Assembly (NCBI GenBank): GCA_027489105.1
Contig: JAIYAJ010000588.1
Span: 1-11,886, forward strand
Direction: 5' to 3'
Length of the DNA: 11,886 bases
Origin: Zymomonas sp.
Lineage (GTDB): Bacteria > Pseudomonadota > Alphaproteobacteria > Sphingomonadales > Sphingomonadaceae
How positions within the stretch are numbered: the stretch's first letter is position 1; each line of letters opens with the position of its first letter. The position numbers and the translations under genes were made by a program. Positions 1 to 8,082 of this stretch are shown here, piece by piece. Under the pieces are notes generated by a model that saw nothing but the letters and a program-made list of their open reading frames with translations, ran no database searches and was not told the origin of the DNA.

Positions 1-326
1 GTCGCGACCTCGTCAACGGCGTGCCCAAGGCAATCACCCTCCCCCAGGCGCAGATCGCCGAGGCGCTGACCGAGCCGGTTTCCGCGATCGTCGAGGGCGT
101 CCGCATCGCGCTGGAAAACACCGCCCCCGAACTGGCGGCGGACATCGTCGATCAGGGCATCGTCCTGACCGGCGGCGGCGCGCTGCTGCAGGGGATCGAC
201 GAGGTGCTGCGCGAGGCCACCGGCCTGCCCGTCTCGATCGCCGAAGACCCGCTCACCTGCGTCGCACTGGGCACCGGGCGCGCGCTGGAGGACTCGGTCT
301 TCCGCGGCGTTCTGCAGACCGCCTGA
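1..326 (+). CDS. mreB: Rod-shape-determining protein MreB, C-terminal part
   Basis: This is the last 107 residues of the bacterial actin homologue MreB; the reading frame is open from base 3 and the 5' part lies before the window. MreB polymerises under the inner membrane and positions the lateral-wall synthesis complex. The visible part is actin subdomain II/IIA sequence: the RDLVNG...I start, the EPVSAIVEGVRIALE helix, then IVLTGGGALLQGID, the second phosphate-binding loop with its conserved TGGGA, and finally the AEDPLTCVALGTGRALE tail typical of MreB. It ends 17 bp before mreC, so it heads the operon that continues through rodA. Nothing looks broken; only truncation by the window edge prevents a length check. 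Confidence 0.96.
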   Translation, partial: RDLVNGVPKAITLPQAQIAEALTEPVSAIVEGVRIALENTAPELAADIVDQGIVLTGGGALLQGIDEVLREATGLPVSIAEDPLTCVALGTGRALEDSVFRGVLQTA

Positions 327-343
327 GCCGCGGGTAACCGTCG

Positions 344-1219
344 ATGGCGGCGCCCCGACACAGGCGTCGAGGATTTTCCCGCCGGGTCCAATATGGCCTG
401 TTCGCGGGCTATGTCATCGCGGTTGCGGGGATCGTCCTCGGTGCCGGGCTGCTGCTGCTGTCACGGCTCGATCCGCGTGCCTTCGGTACGCTGCGGGGCA
501 TCGCGATCGACGCGGGATCGCTGGCATCGGGCATCGGCCGAAGCGGCGTCGACGCGATGCGCGGCGGCGCGGATGCGCTGTCCGATTACATCATGGCCGG
601 CAGCCAGAATGCGGCATTGCGCGAGCAGCTTGCGGCGCAACGTCGAGCGTTGATCGCAGCCAAGGCCGTTGCTGCGGAAAATGCCCGACTCAAGGCGCTG
701 GTCCGCCTGCAGGAAAATCTGCCGCGTCCGATATTGTCGGCGCGTCTCGTCGGCTCGACCCCGACCGGCCAGCGCCGCTTCGCCACCCTCAGCGCGGGTC
801 TCGCCGCCGGGGTCAAATCCGGCATGACGGTGCGTTCGCCCGAGGGGCTGGTCGGCCGCATATATGAGGGCGGATTGTTCGCCTCGCACGTGCTGCTGCT
901 GACCGATGGCGAGACGGCGGTCCCAGTCCGCATCGTGCGCACCGGCAATCCTGCCATAGCCACCGGACAGGGCGACGGGACGATGGAGATACGCGGCCTG
1001 ATCTCCGGCGGCCGGCCGTTCCGGCGCGGCGACCTCGCGGTTACCTCGGGCACAGGCGGGGTGTTCTTCCCCAATGTCCCGGTCGCGGTCATCGTGCAGA
1101 TCCGGGGCGACCGGGCGATCGCGCGGCCTCTCGCCGATCCGGCCCGGGCCGATTTCGCGGCGGTCTATCCGGTCTATCAGGCTCCGATCGCGGACCGCCC
1201 CGCGCCGCCCCGGCCATGA
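344..1219 (+). CDS. mreC: Rod-shape-determining protein MreC
   Basis: MreC is a bitopic inner-membrane protein whose periplasmic part activates PBP2 and links it to MreB/MreD. The 291-residue product has a basic N-terminus, one membrane segment at about residues 17-40, a likely coiled coil at about 80-122, and a beta-rich periplasmic domain from about 125 to 270. The end of that domain has TSGTGG (234-239) followed by VFFPNVPVAVI, matching the family's conserved TSG-GG-VFP-G-PVG stretch. A short proline-rich tail follows. The ATG at 344 is 17 bp after the mreB stop, with only a weak upstream ribosome binding sequence, which fits a translationally coupled operon gene. Its TGA overlaps the mreD start as ATGA at 1216-1219. 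Confidence 0.95.
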   Translation: MAAPRHRRRGFSRRVQYGLFAGYVIAVAGIVLGAGLLLLSRLDPRAFGTLRGIAIDAGSLASGIGRSGVDAMRGGADALSDYIMAGSQNAALREQLAAQRRALIAAKAVAAENARLKALVRLQENLPRPILSARLVGSTPTGQRRFATLSAGLAAGVKSGMTVRSPEGLVGRIYEGGLFASHVLLLTDGETAVPVRIVRTGNPAIATGQGDGTMEIRGLISGGRPFRRGDLAVTSGTGGVFFPNVPVAVIVQIRGDRAIARPLADPARADFAAVYPVYQAPIADRPAPPRP

Positions 1220-1728
1220 TCGGACGGCTGCACGACGGCTTCACCGAGCGGCTGCCGCTTCGGGTGCGATGGGTGCCGATCGGCTCCACCCTGATCGGCT
1301 CGGCAATGGGCGCGCTCCCGGTTATCGCGACAGAGCCGATCGTGCCGCCCTTCGGCCTGATGATCCTTCTGGCCTGGCGGTTGCTGCGGCCCGAACTCTG
1401 GCCCGCCTGGATGGCGTTGCCGCTCGGGCTCGCCGACGATCTCCTCTGTGGCCATTATCTGGGGACGGCGGTAATCCTCTGGACCGTGGCCTTCCTGATA
1501 CTCGAATGGGTCGACCAACTCGTGCTGTGGCGTGACGGTCGCATCGAATGGGCTATCGCTTCGGTGGCGATCGCCGCCATCGGTGCCGGTTCCTGGCTGT
1601 TCTCACAGCCGAGCGACAGCGCCACCAGCCTGCTCGTCCTCATACCGCAGACGGTCGGCGCGATATTGTGCTTCCCTGCGGTCCTCCGCTTGACCGCCCT
1701 GCTCGATCGCTGGCGCCTGAAACGATGA
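1216..1728 (+). CDS. mreD: Rod-shape-determining protein MreD
   Basis: MreD is a small polytopic inner-membrane protein of the elongasome, working with MreC to control PBP2/RodA. The 170-residue product is of usual MreD length. It has about five hydrophobic segments, including a PPFGLMILLAW stretch and GLADDLLCGHYLGT (about residues 71-84), which corresponds to the conserved G-x-x-x-D-x-x-x-G-x-x-x-G motif of MreD between membrane helices. The sequence ends in a basic tail. It overlaps mreC by 4 bp at its start (ATGA, 1216-1219) and mrdA by 4 bp at its end (ATGA, 1725-1728). Sequence identity in this family is always low, so the call rests on motif, size, topology and position between mreC and mrdA. 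Confidence 0.93.
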   Translation: MIGRLHDGFTERLPLRVRWVPIGSTLIGSAMGALPVIATEPIVPPFGLMILLAWRLLRPELWPAWMALPLGLADDLLCGHYLGTAVILWTVAFLILEWVDQLVLWRDGRIEWAIASVAIAAIGAGSWLFSQPSDSATSLLVLIPQTVGAILCFPAVLRLTALLDRWRLKR

Positions 1729-3737
1729 AGCGCACGCGCCTCATCACCGAGCAGAGCCTCGCCTTCACCTTCTCGCGCCGCGCCATCTTCCTGGGCGGTG
1801 CACAGGTGGCGGTGGGTACCGTGCTCGCCGGGCGCATGGCGTGGCTCTCGATCGCGCAGAATGAGCGCTACACCTCTCTGTCCGAGAGCAACCGCATCCA
1901 GCTGACGCTGGTGCCGCCCCGGCGTGGATGGATCATCGACCGGGGCGGCCGGCCGATCGCGATCAACCGCACCACATTTCGCGTCGATATCATCCCCAAC
2001 CAGCTGAAAAATGGCGAGGCGGTGCTGGCGCAACTGCGCGATCTTCTGGCCCTCAGCGCCGACGACCTCGAACGCATCCGCACCGACCTCGCCAAGGCGC
2101 GCGGCTATCAGCCGGTGCCGGTCGCCGAGAATATCGATTATGAGCGCTTCGCGGCGGTCAGCGTGCGCCAGCCCAATCTGCCCGGCGTGAAGCCCGCGAG
2201 CGGCTATGGCCGCTATTATCCTGCCGGCGCTGCCATGGCGCATGTCACCGGCTATGTCGGCACCGCATCGGCCGCCGACTATGACAAGTCGCGCGACCCT
2301 CTGCTGATCACGCCGGGATTCAAGATCGGTAAGGAAGGTCTTGAAAAGACTATGGACCTCTGGCTGCGCGGCAAGCCCGGCGCGATGCGCAGCGAGGTCA
2401 CCGCGCATGGCAAGGTGGTGCGCGAGCTGACCACCAGCCCCGAAGTCCCCGGCAATGCGATGCAACTCACCATCGACGCCGGGCTGCAACGCTACACCGC
2501 CTCGCGCCTCGGCCCCGAGAGCGCTTCGGCGGTGATGATCGACGTGAAGACCGGCGGCATCCTCGCCATGGCGTCGATGCCGGCGTACGACCCGAACAGT
2601 TTCTCCGACGGGATCAGCCATTTCGAATGGGATCTGCTGTCGAACGACGATCATCTGCCGCTGACCAACAAGGTGATGCAGGGGCTCTATCCGCCGGGCT
2701 CGACGGTGAAGCCGATGGTCGCGCTCGCCTTGCTCGAGGCCGGGGTCGATCCGCATCAAAGCGTCAACTGCACCGGCCGCTATCGCCTCGGGAACAGTTA
2801 CTTCCACTGCTGGCGCCATGGCGGCCATGGCCCGGTCGACATGCACCGGGCGATCGCGTCGAGCTGCGACGTCTATTTCTACACCATGGCGCGGCTGATC
2901 GGGATCGACCGGATCGCGGCCATGGCGCGCAAGCTGGGGCTCGGCGAGCGGTTCGACCTGCCGATGCCGTCGCAACGTTACGGGACGGTGCCCGACACCG
3001 CGTGGAAGGCGCAGCGCTACAAGGGCGCCCGCTGGACCACGGCCGACACGCTCAACGCCACGATCGGCCAGGGCTATATGCTGTCAAACCCGCTGCAGCT
3101 GGCGATCATGGCGGCGCGCATCGCGTCGGGCACCGCGCTTGCGCCCCGGCTGATCCTCAACAAGCGCCATGGGCCGCAGGGCGCATCGCTGGGCATCGCT
3201 CCCGGCCATCTCGACATCGTGCGGGAGGCTATGAGCGGCGTCATCAACGGGCCTTATGGTACCGGCTTTTCCGGCCGGCTGAACATCGATGACCTGCTGA
3301 TGGCCGGAAAGACGGGCACCGCACAGGTGCGGCGGATCACCATGGCGATGCGCCGGGCCGGCAATTTCGGAACGCATGGCGTACCCTGGAAATATCGTGA
3401 CCATGGCCTGTTCGTGGCCTTCGCGCCGGTCCATGATCCGCGCTATGCCGTGTCGGTGGTGATCGAACATGGCATGCATGGCGCATCGGGTGCCCCGATC
3501 GCGCGCGACATGATCACCTATCTCTACGACCGCAAGCTCGCGGAAAACCGGCTCGCCCTGCTCGAACAAGGCTGGGGCGGCACCATCGAGCAGCGAATGG
3601 AACGCAAGGCCTATGCCTGGGCGCGGCGCGGAGAACCCTCGGCCGATAGCACCAGAGCAGCGGCCGGCGCACAGACCGGCGCTCAGGCCGATCCGCCCCC
3701 GCCGCCGACCGGCGAAGACGGGAGCGATCCCGAATGA
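1725..3737 (+). CDS. mrdA: Penicillin-binding protein 2 (peptidoglycan D,D-transpeptidase, elongasome)
   Basis: PBP2 is the class B transpeptidase that cross-links new peptidoglycan in lateral-wall growth, partnered with RodA and stimulated by MreC. The start at 1725 is chosen because it gives the ATGA overlap with mreD and places the single membrane anchor at about residues 22-44; a longer open frame upstream is only mreD in another frame. Residues about 65-240 form the dimerisation/pedestal domain with the PPRRGWIIDR motif. The transpeptidase domain has all three active-site motifs: STVK with nucleophile Ser326 and Lys329, S380-C-D382 in place of SxN (SxD is usual in PBP2), and KTGTAQ with Lys529. 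At 670 residues it is slightly long because of a low-complexity Ala/Pro/Asp-rich C-terminal tail. It overlaps rodA by 4 bp. Confidence 0.96.
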   Translation: MKRTRLITEQSLAFTFSRRAIFLGGAQVAVGTVLAGRMAWLSIAQNERYTSLSESNRIQLTLVPPRRGWIIDRGGRPIAINRTTFRVDIIPNQLKNGEAVLAQLRDLLALSADDLERIRTDLAKARGYQPVPVAENIDYERFAAVSVRQPNLPGVKPASGYGRYYPAGAAMAHVTGYVGTASAADYDKSRDPLLITPGFKIGKEGLEKTMDLWLRGKPGAMRSEVTAHGKVVRELTTSPEVPGNAMQLTIDAGLQRYTASRLGPESASAVMIDVKTGGILAMASMPAYDPNSFSDGISHFEWDLLSNDDHLPLTNKVMQGLYPPGSTVKPMVALALLEAGVDPHQSVNCTGRYRLGNSYFHCWRHGGHGPVDMHRAIASSCDVYFYTMARLIGIDRIAAMARKLGLGERFDLPMPSQRYGTVPDTAWKAQRYKGARWTTADTLNATIGQGYMLSNPLQLAIMAARIASGTALAPRLILNKRHGPQGASLGIAPGHLDIVREAMSGVINGPYGTGFSGRLNIDDLLMAGKTGTAQVRRITMAMRRAGNFGTHGVPWKYRDHGLFVAFAPVHDPRYAVSVVIEHGMHGASGAPIARDMITYLYDRKLAENRLALLEQGWGGTIEQRMERKAYAWARRGEPSADSTRAAAGAQTGAQADPPPPPTGEDGSDPE

Positions 3738-4837
3738 GCCGGGAGTCGATCGTCCCCGCGCCGCTGCGCGACGTCCCCTGGGGTCTGCTGGCACTGGTCG
3801 CCGCGATCGGGGGCTTCGGGCTCGTCGTCCTCTATTCGGCGGCGGGCGGCAGCATGCGGCCCTGGGCGCTGTCGCAGGGCACGCGCCTGATGGCCTTTCT
3901 CGCTCTGGCGATCCTCATTTCACGCCTGGGCGAGCATCGGCTCAAGGCGATGACGATGCCGGCCTATCTGGGCCTCGTCGCGATGCTGCTGCTGGTCGAA
4001 CTGTTCGGCTTCGTCGGGGGCGGCAGCCGGCGCTGGCTCGATCTCGGCTTCATCCGGCTGCAGCCGTCCGAACTGATGAAGCCGGTGATCGTGCTGACGG
4101 TGGCGCGCTTCTACGACATGCTGCCTGCCGGGGAGATACGCCGCTTCAGTGCCGTCTGGCCGCCGGCGCTGCTGATCGGCATCCCGGCCTTTCTCGTGAT
4201 GACCCAGCCCGATCTGGGCACCGCGTTGATGATCTGCGGCGGCGGCATCACCGTTGCCTTCCTGTCGGGCCTGCCGCTGCGGCTGTTCGTCGGCGCCGGG
4301 GCGGTTCTCGCAGCGGCCTTCCCGATCGCCCTGTCGATGATGCATGGCTATCAGCGCGACCGGATCAACATCTTCCTCAATCCCGAAGCCGACCCGCTCG
4401 GCACCGGCTACCACATCATCCAGTCGAAGATCGCGATCGGCTCGGGCGGCATTTCCGGCAAGGGCTTCCTCGAAGGAACGCAGAGCCACCTCGACTATCT
4501 GCCCGAGCGTCACACCGACTTCGTCTTCGCTACCATGGCCGAGGAATGGGGACTGGTCGGCGGGCTGTTCCTGATCTTCGGCTATATGATGGTGATCCGC
4601 TGGGGGATGCGCGTTGCCGGGCGGGCCAAGGGGCGCTTTGCGCGGCTGGCGGCGGCAGGACTGACCACCACCATCTTCTTCTATTTCGCGATCAACCTGA
4701 TGATGGTGATGGGCCTGGCCCCGGTGGTTGGCATCCCCCTGCCCCTCGTTTCCTTCGGCGGATCGGCGATGATGACCGTGCTGATCTGCATCGGCATGCT
4801 GATGGCGATCGACCGCAGCGTCCGCCCGGGCCAATAG
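3734..4837 (+). CDS. rodA: SEDS peptidoglycan glycosyltransferase RodA
   Basis: RodA polymerises lipid II into glycan strands within the elongasome, in complex with PBP2. The 367-residue product has about ten membrane segments and the family landmarks in order: GGGSRRWLDLGFIRLQPSELMKP (about 95-117), TQPDLGTALM (157-166), the extracellular loop NPEADPLGTGYHIIQSKIAIGSGG with Asp220 aligning to the essential catalytic Asp of SEDS enzymes, LPERHTDFVFATMAEEWG (256-273), and PLVSFGGSAMM near the end. The longer motifs are split here only for naming; all are uninterrupted. The start overlaps the mrdA stop (ATGA, 3734-3737). It is the last gene of the operon. I see no convincing intrinsic terminator between its TAG and the tRNA gene. 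Confidence 0.96.
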   Translation: MSRESIVPAPLRDVPWGLLALVAAIGGFGLVVLYSAAGGSMRPWALSQGTRLMAFLALAILISRLGEHRLKAMTMPAYLGLVAMLLLVELFGFVGGGSRRWLDLGFIRLQPSELMKPVIVLTVARFYDMLPAGEIRRFSAVWPPALLIGIPAFLVMTQPDLGTALMICGGGITVAFLSGLPLRLFVGAGAVLAAAFPIALSMMHGYQRDRINIFLNPEADPLGTGYHIIQSKIAIGSGGISGKGFLEGTQSHLDYLPERHTDFVFATMAEEWGLVGGLFLIFGYMMVIRWGMRVAGRAKGRFARLAAAGLTTTIFFYFAINLMMVMGLAPVVGIPLPLVSFGGSAMMTVLICIGMLMAIDRSVRPGQ

Positions 4838-4918
4838 CCGCTCGGTCGATCGCTAAGAGGCTGATCGCAATCGGAATTATTCGACATTTCCGGCACCGCC
4901 GCGCCGCAGCGAAAAAAA

Positions 4919-4948
4919 TTGGCAGAAAGTGGAATTTGGCGGTTTACA
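4919..4948 (+). promoter_or_regulatory. Candidate promoter for tRNA-Lys
   Basis: A TTGGCA hexamer (4919-4924) sits behind a run of seven A, and a weak -10-like TTTACA (4943-4948) follows after 18 bp. This lies about 70 bp upstream of the tRNA and would serve it independently of rodA. The -10 match is poor (3 of 6), so this is a placement by context rather than a firm call. A related sequence is found at the right end of the island (9749-9770). Confidence 0.3.
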
Positions 4949-5016
4949 TTTCAAAGGAGCGGGTGCTAAAGGCGCGCCTCCACAGCGGGACCAACCATCC
5001 CCCGCCGCCGGAAAGT

Positions 5017-5133
<117 letters not shown>

Positions 5134-5139
5134 CGCAGG

Positions 5140-5194
5140 CCGCTAGCATTTCTGCGCTAACACTATGCTAGCGGAGCAGCGAACGCGCTAGCAC
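5140..5194. repeat. Cluster of four CGCTARCAY repeats, one pair forming a 10-bp inverted repeat
   Basis: CCGCTAGCAT at 5140-5149 is the exact reverse complement of ATGCTAGCGG at 5165-5174, with a 15-base spacer that itself holds CGCTAACAC (5155-5163); a fourth copy, CGCTAGCAC, is at 5186-5194. Start-to-start spacings are 14, 10 and 21 bp. The cluster begins 7 bp inside attL. It may be a set of integrase/excisionase arm-type sites or an operator for a lost regulator; the sequence does not decide between these. Confidence 0.6.
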
Positions 5195-5417
5195 GGGCAA
5201 ACCCGTCATAGCAGCACCCCACGCCCGATGGCGCAGGGGGCTGGCAGCGTCAGGCTGGAAGAGCCCCGCCTGTGCCAACAACTGCGCCGCTTATGCGAAC
5301 GCGGGCTTCAGCGAGTTGATTTTCGTTGCCGCTCGATGGGTGCCACTTGCCTGTGGCTCCTCTTGCATTGATCCGCTACTGGTAAGCGATGCCACATGCC
5401 GCTTGCGCTCCATTATC

Positions 5418-5446
5418 TTGCGATCCCCATCTGTTCATGATATGTT
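5418..5446 (+). promoter_or_regulatory. Candidate promoter of the restriction-modification cassette
   Basis: TTGCGA (5418-5423) and TATGTT (5441-5446) are separated by exactly 17 bp and lie about 40 bp upstream of the methyltransferase ATG, which would leave a leader of roughly 33 nt. Each hexamer matches the sigma-70 consensus at four positions. An AAGGG at 5473-5477 then serves as a modest ribosome binding site, 8 bp before the ATG. No controller-protein box or C-protein gene was seen. Confidence 0.35.
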
Positions 5447-5485
5447 CCGATCAATGTCGCATTCGCTAATATAAGGGTTCGGAAT

Positions 5486-6484
5486 ATGTCCGCATCATCG
5501 GAAAGTGCCTCACGTTCCCGCTCAAAATCTAAGATCCAGCCTGCCAACGGCCTGCATGGATACGATAGTGGGTGCGGGCATTACGCAGCTTTGATGCACG
5601 GAAATTCAGCAGAGAAACTGGCGTCTCTCCCTAGTGATATGTTCAACGTCGCCGTCACCTCGCCCCCGTATTTTTGGGTCCGGGACTATGGATATGAAGG
5701 GCAACTCGGCCACGAAGAATCGGTTGACGCTTATATTGACGCTCTGATGTCCGTCTTTGACGAGGTGCGGCGAACCCTTCATCCTGAAGGTGTGTTCTTC
5801 CTCAACATTGGCGACACTTATTATTCTGGCAATGGCCAACCGCATGGCAGTGATCCGAAATGTGCGTCCCGGAATTTTCTGAGGCAGAAGGTTCGCCCCG
5901 TTGATGTAAGCGGGTGGGACATTCCCAAAAAGAGCATGATCGGGATTCCGTGGAAAGTTGCTTTTGCCATGCAGGCCCGAGGCTGGACCCTCCGTAGTTC
6001 GATCATATGGAACCGTGTCAACGCCTTCGTCGAACCAACCGCACGTGATCGTCCATATCGCCAATACGAATTCGTTTTCATGTTCTCGAAAAGCCGATTT
6101 TACAGCTTTGACCGTTCGAAGCTGGTGGAAGAGGATGTTTGGAACATACCTATCGAGCGCAATCGCCGCGCCAAGCACAACGCGGCTTTCCCTTCAGAGC
6201 TGGTGCGACGCTGCATCGAGGTTGGAAGCCCGCCGAATGGTCACGTTCTCGATCCCTTCGTCGGCAGCGGCACTACCATAATGACGGCAATCCAGAACCA
6301 TCGTAATGTTGTCGGCATCGATATGAGCGATGGCTATATCGATTACGTTCAGGGGGCCATCGAAGCCGAAGGCTACAAGGCCGCCGATTGGTCGGTCGTT
6401 GAAAAGCGATTCAACCAGCCGTCTCCGCTCTGGCGCAGTTGGGAAGGAAACCGTATGAACTTCCGCAAGCCAGGGACAAAATAA
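5486..6484 (+). CDS. Site-specific DNA methyltransferase, beta class (probable N4-cytosine or N6-adenine)
   Basis: This 332-residue enzyme should transfer a methyl group from S-adenosylmethionine to a base in a specific DNA site. Motif order is that of beta-class amino-methyltransferases: catalytic motif IV TSPPY (58-62) comes first, then a target-recognition stretch (roughly 110-215), then motif X around FPSELVRRCI (235-244), and last the AdoMet-binding motif I DPFVGSGTT (256-264) followed by VVGIDMS (275-281). SPPY rather than DPPY/NPPY is most often seen in N4-cytosine enzymes, but it does not exclude N6-adenine. The N-terminus is Ser/Lys/Arg rich. It is first of three plus-strand genes; its TAA lies 9 bp before the GTG of the McrB-like gene, in the same frame. 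Its likely role is to protect host sites from the adjacent nuclease complex. Confidence 0.88.
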   Translation: MSASSESASRSRSKSKIQPANGLHGYDSGCGHYAALMHGNSAEKLASLPSDMFNVAVTSPPYFWVRDYGYEGQLGHEESVDAYIDALMSVFDEVRRTLHPEGVFFLNIGDTYYSGNGQPHGSDPKCASRNFLRQKVRPVDVSGWDIPKKSMIGIPWKVAFAMQARGWTLRSSIIWNRVNAFVEPTARDRPYRQYEFVFMFSKSRFYSFDRSKLVEEDVWNIPIERNRRAKHNAAFPSELVRRCIEVGSPPNGHVLDPFVGSGTTIMTAIQNHRNVVGIDMSDGYIDYVQGAIEAEGYKAADWSVVEKRFNQPSPLWRSWEGNRMNFRKPGTK

Positions 6485-6493
6485 GATTCGTTT

Positions 6494-8065
6494 GTGCAAT
6501 ATTTCGATCTTCAGACGGTCAAGGCCGCTATCACGGCACTTGAGGAAATCAGTGCGAACTGGCTGATTCCTGCCTTTGTATTCGCAGCGAACGATGTCGG
6601 GACCAACGCCTTGGTCGATATGTCCAAGGCGAAAGGCACCGACCAATTCCTCGATCATTATTTCAATGGCTCATTGATCGGGCTTCCTGCTTTCGCTAGC
6701 GGAAATAATCTTATGCGACCCCGGCTGAAAGGGGTTAAGCGGGACCATCCAGGCGACTTTATCATTCGCCAAGACACCAAGATGTGGGGTAATTTGTTCT
6801 CCAGCCGTGGCTATCGGGAAATGCGCCAGCGCGGAGAATTGGAAGGCGAGAAAGCCACTGTTCGCCTTACCGATAATTTCCAAGCGGCATTTGAACAGAA
6901 AATCCCAGCGTCGTTCGAGTTTGAAGACTTTCTCATTTGGCTCTTTGCGTTCGAGGGATTCCCGGAAGAAATCTCGTCGTGGCAGAGCTTGTTTGACTAC
7001 CTCGTCACTGAGAAGCTGCAACTCACGCAATTTCAAGCACCGTATATTGGACGCTTCAGGCTCACGCCAAATCGGCCTTGGCCAGCGACTATCAACGAAC
7101 GCCCAACAAATGACGATTTTCAGACTGAGCTAGCCCCAGGGCTCCTTCCCGAACTAGCAACTCCGCTCACGCAACCCCAAGCAGCCGATCTCGCATCTTT
7201 CTTAAGTCCAGACGACCCTGTGCTCGCGACGATCCGAAATGCGATCGCCAAGGATAACAGCCGCTCCTTTTTGCTCGCAGGTCCTCCGGGAACCGGAAAG
7301 ACGCATATCGCCCATCAAATTGCGGCGACGCTTGCAGATGGCGACGACGCTCGCGTTCTCTTTTTGCAGTTCCATCCTGCATTTGGCTATGATGATTTCG
7401 TTGAAGGTTTTCGCCCCGCCCAGACCCAATCTGGCGACGACAGTAAGGGCGTGACCTACGTTCTGGAAGATCGTCACTTCCTCAAGTTCGCGGAAAGGGC
7501 TGGTAAGGCTGGCGACCAGCTTTTCGTCGTCGTGATTGACGAACTCAACCGTGGCGATGTTGCGCGAATTTTTGGGGAACTGTTGACATATCTGGAACTC
7601 GATTATCGAGAAAAGGAATTTACGCTCGCCATCTCTGGCAAGTCAATGAAACTGCCGCGCAATCTCGTCGTTCTGGCAACCGCCAATCCATTTGACCGCT
7701 CCGTTACAGATCTCGATGACGCCCTGCTGCGGCGCTTCATTGTCATTATGATGGAACCGGACAAGACGTTCCTTGAAGCACACCTCAAGGACGCCGGTGT
7801 TGAGGATCGCGTTTTGAAGCGCACTTTGCACCTGTTCGACATCCTCAACGATGCCCTTCCTGCTGGTTTTGGTCACACCAGCTTTCTCAAGGTCCGCACG
7901 ATTGAGGACTTGGCAGAGGTCTGGACGGGTCGGGTTCAGCTCGGTTTGCAGCGCTCGCTATTCCATGAACGGCAGCGCTACGAGGCGCTTCAAGGTGACA
8001 TCGAACAACTCCTGAGGATCGACGAAGAGGCTGAAGCATCCGGTGAGGATACCGGGGAAGGGTAA
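6494..8065 (+). CDS. McrB-like AAA+ NTPase subunit of a restriction complex
   Basis: This 523-residue protein is the NTP-driven motor of an McrBC-type nuclease. Residues about 1-235 form an N-terminal domain I do not recognise, presumably the DNA-recognition part. The AAA+ domain has Walker A GPPGTGKT (263-270), the McrB-type FHPAFGYDDFVEGFRP block (293-308), Walker B VVVIDELNRGD (345-355), and ATANPFDRSVTDLDDALLRRF-type sensor/arginine-finger sequence (395-415, Arg413/Arg414). In E. coli McrB the corresponding segment is MNTADRS; here it is TANPFDRS, so GTP preference should not be assumed. The start is GTG at 6494, because an in-frame TAA (6482-6484) closes the frame just upstream; the ribosome binding site is poor, suggesting coupling to the methyltransferase. 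An McrC-like gene follows after 14 bp. Confidence 0.88.
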   Translation: MQYFDLQTVKAAITALEEISANWLIPAFVFAANDVGTNALVDMSKAKGTDQFLDHYFNGSLIGLPAFASGNNLMRPRLKGVKRDHPGDFIIRQDTKMWGNLFSSRGYREMRQRGELEGEKATVRLTDNFQAAFEQKIPASFEFEDFLIWLFAFEGFPEEISSWQSLFDYLVTEKLQLTQFQAPYIGRFRLTPNRPWPATINERPTNDDFQTELAPGLLPELATPLTQPQAADLASFLSPDDPVLATIRNAIAKDNSRSFLLAGPPGTGKTHIAHQIAATLADGDDARVLFLQFHPAFGYDDFVEGFRPAQTQSGDDSKGVTYVLEDRHFLKFAERAGKAGDQLFVVVIDELNRGDVARIFGELLTYLELDYREKEFTLAISGKSMKLPRNLVVLATANPFDRSVTDLDDALLRRFIVIMMEPDKTFLEAHLKDAGVEDRVLKRTLHLFDILNDALPAGFGHTSFLKVRTIEDLAEVWTGRVQLGLQRSLFHERQRYEALQGDIEQLLRIDEEAEASGEDTGEG

Positions 8066-8066
8066 C

Positions 8067-8082
8067 GGGAGGCCCTCTATTG
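8067..8082 (+). promoter_or_regulatory. Strong ribosome binding site that fixes a TTG start for the McrC-like gene
   Basis: GGGAGG at 8067-8072 is followed after 7 bp by TTG at 8080-8082. No ATG or GTG lies in the right frame nearby, and the predicted protein starting at this TTG begins with a normal McrC-like N-terminus, so the rare start codon is well supported. This is the best ribosome binding sequence in the cassette. Confidence 0.75.

Larger units (their letters stand above)
5134..5485. other. Non-coding left end of the island with clustered short repeats
   Basis: No gene is recognisable in these 352 bases. The first 60 hold four copies of CGCTARCAY (5141-5149, 5155-5163, 5165-5173 inverted, 5186-5194), including a perfect 10-bp inverted repeat, and a small ACGGG/CCCGT hairpin at 5193-5206. 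A GCCAC/GTGGC hairpin is at 5342-5357. The end carries the likely promoter of the methyltransferase. One frame stays open through 5223-5471 but has no plausible start and no recognisable sequence, which is common by chance at this G+C content. Confidence 0.7.

Noticed and set aside
1455..2975. 506-codon open frame on the minus strand across mreD and mrdA
   Set aside because: It is antisense to two clearly real genes, its product is His/Arg/Ala rich in the manner of reverse frames of high-GC genes, and it has no recognisable domain.
3920..4834. 304-codon minus-strand open frame antisense to rodA
   Set aside because: Composition is the His/Gln/Asp-rich type expected from the reverse of membrane-protein codons; no family resemblance.
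5193..5206. ACGGG-CAAA-CCCGT hairpin as a tRNA terminator
   Set aside because: Short stem and no following T run, 100 bp past the tRNA; it may simply be part of the repeat-rich island end.
5134..5480. CRISPR-like array in the repeated left end
   Set aside because: The repeats are 9-bp words in mixed orientation with short, irregular spacing, unlike CRISPR repeat-spacer units; no cas gene is nearby.
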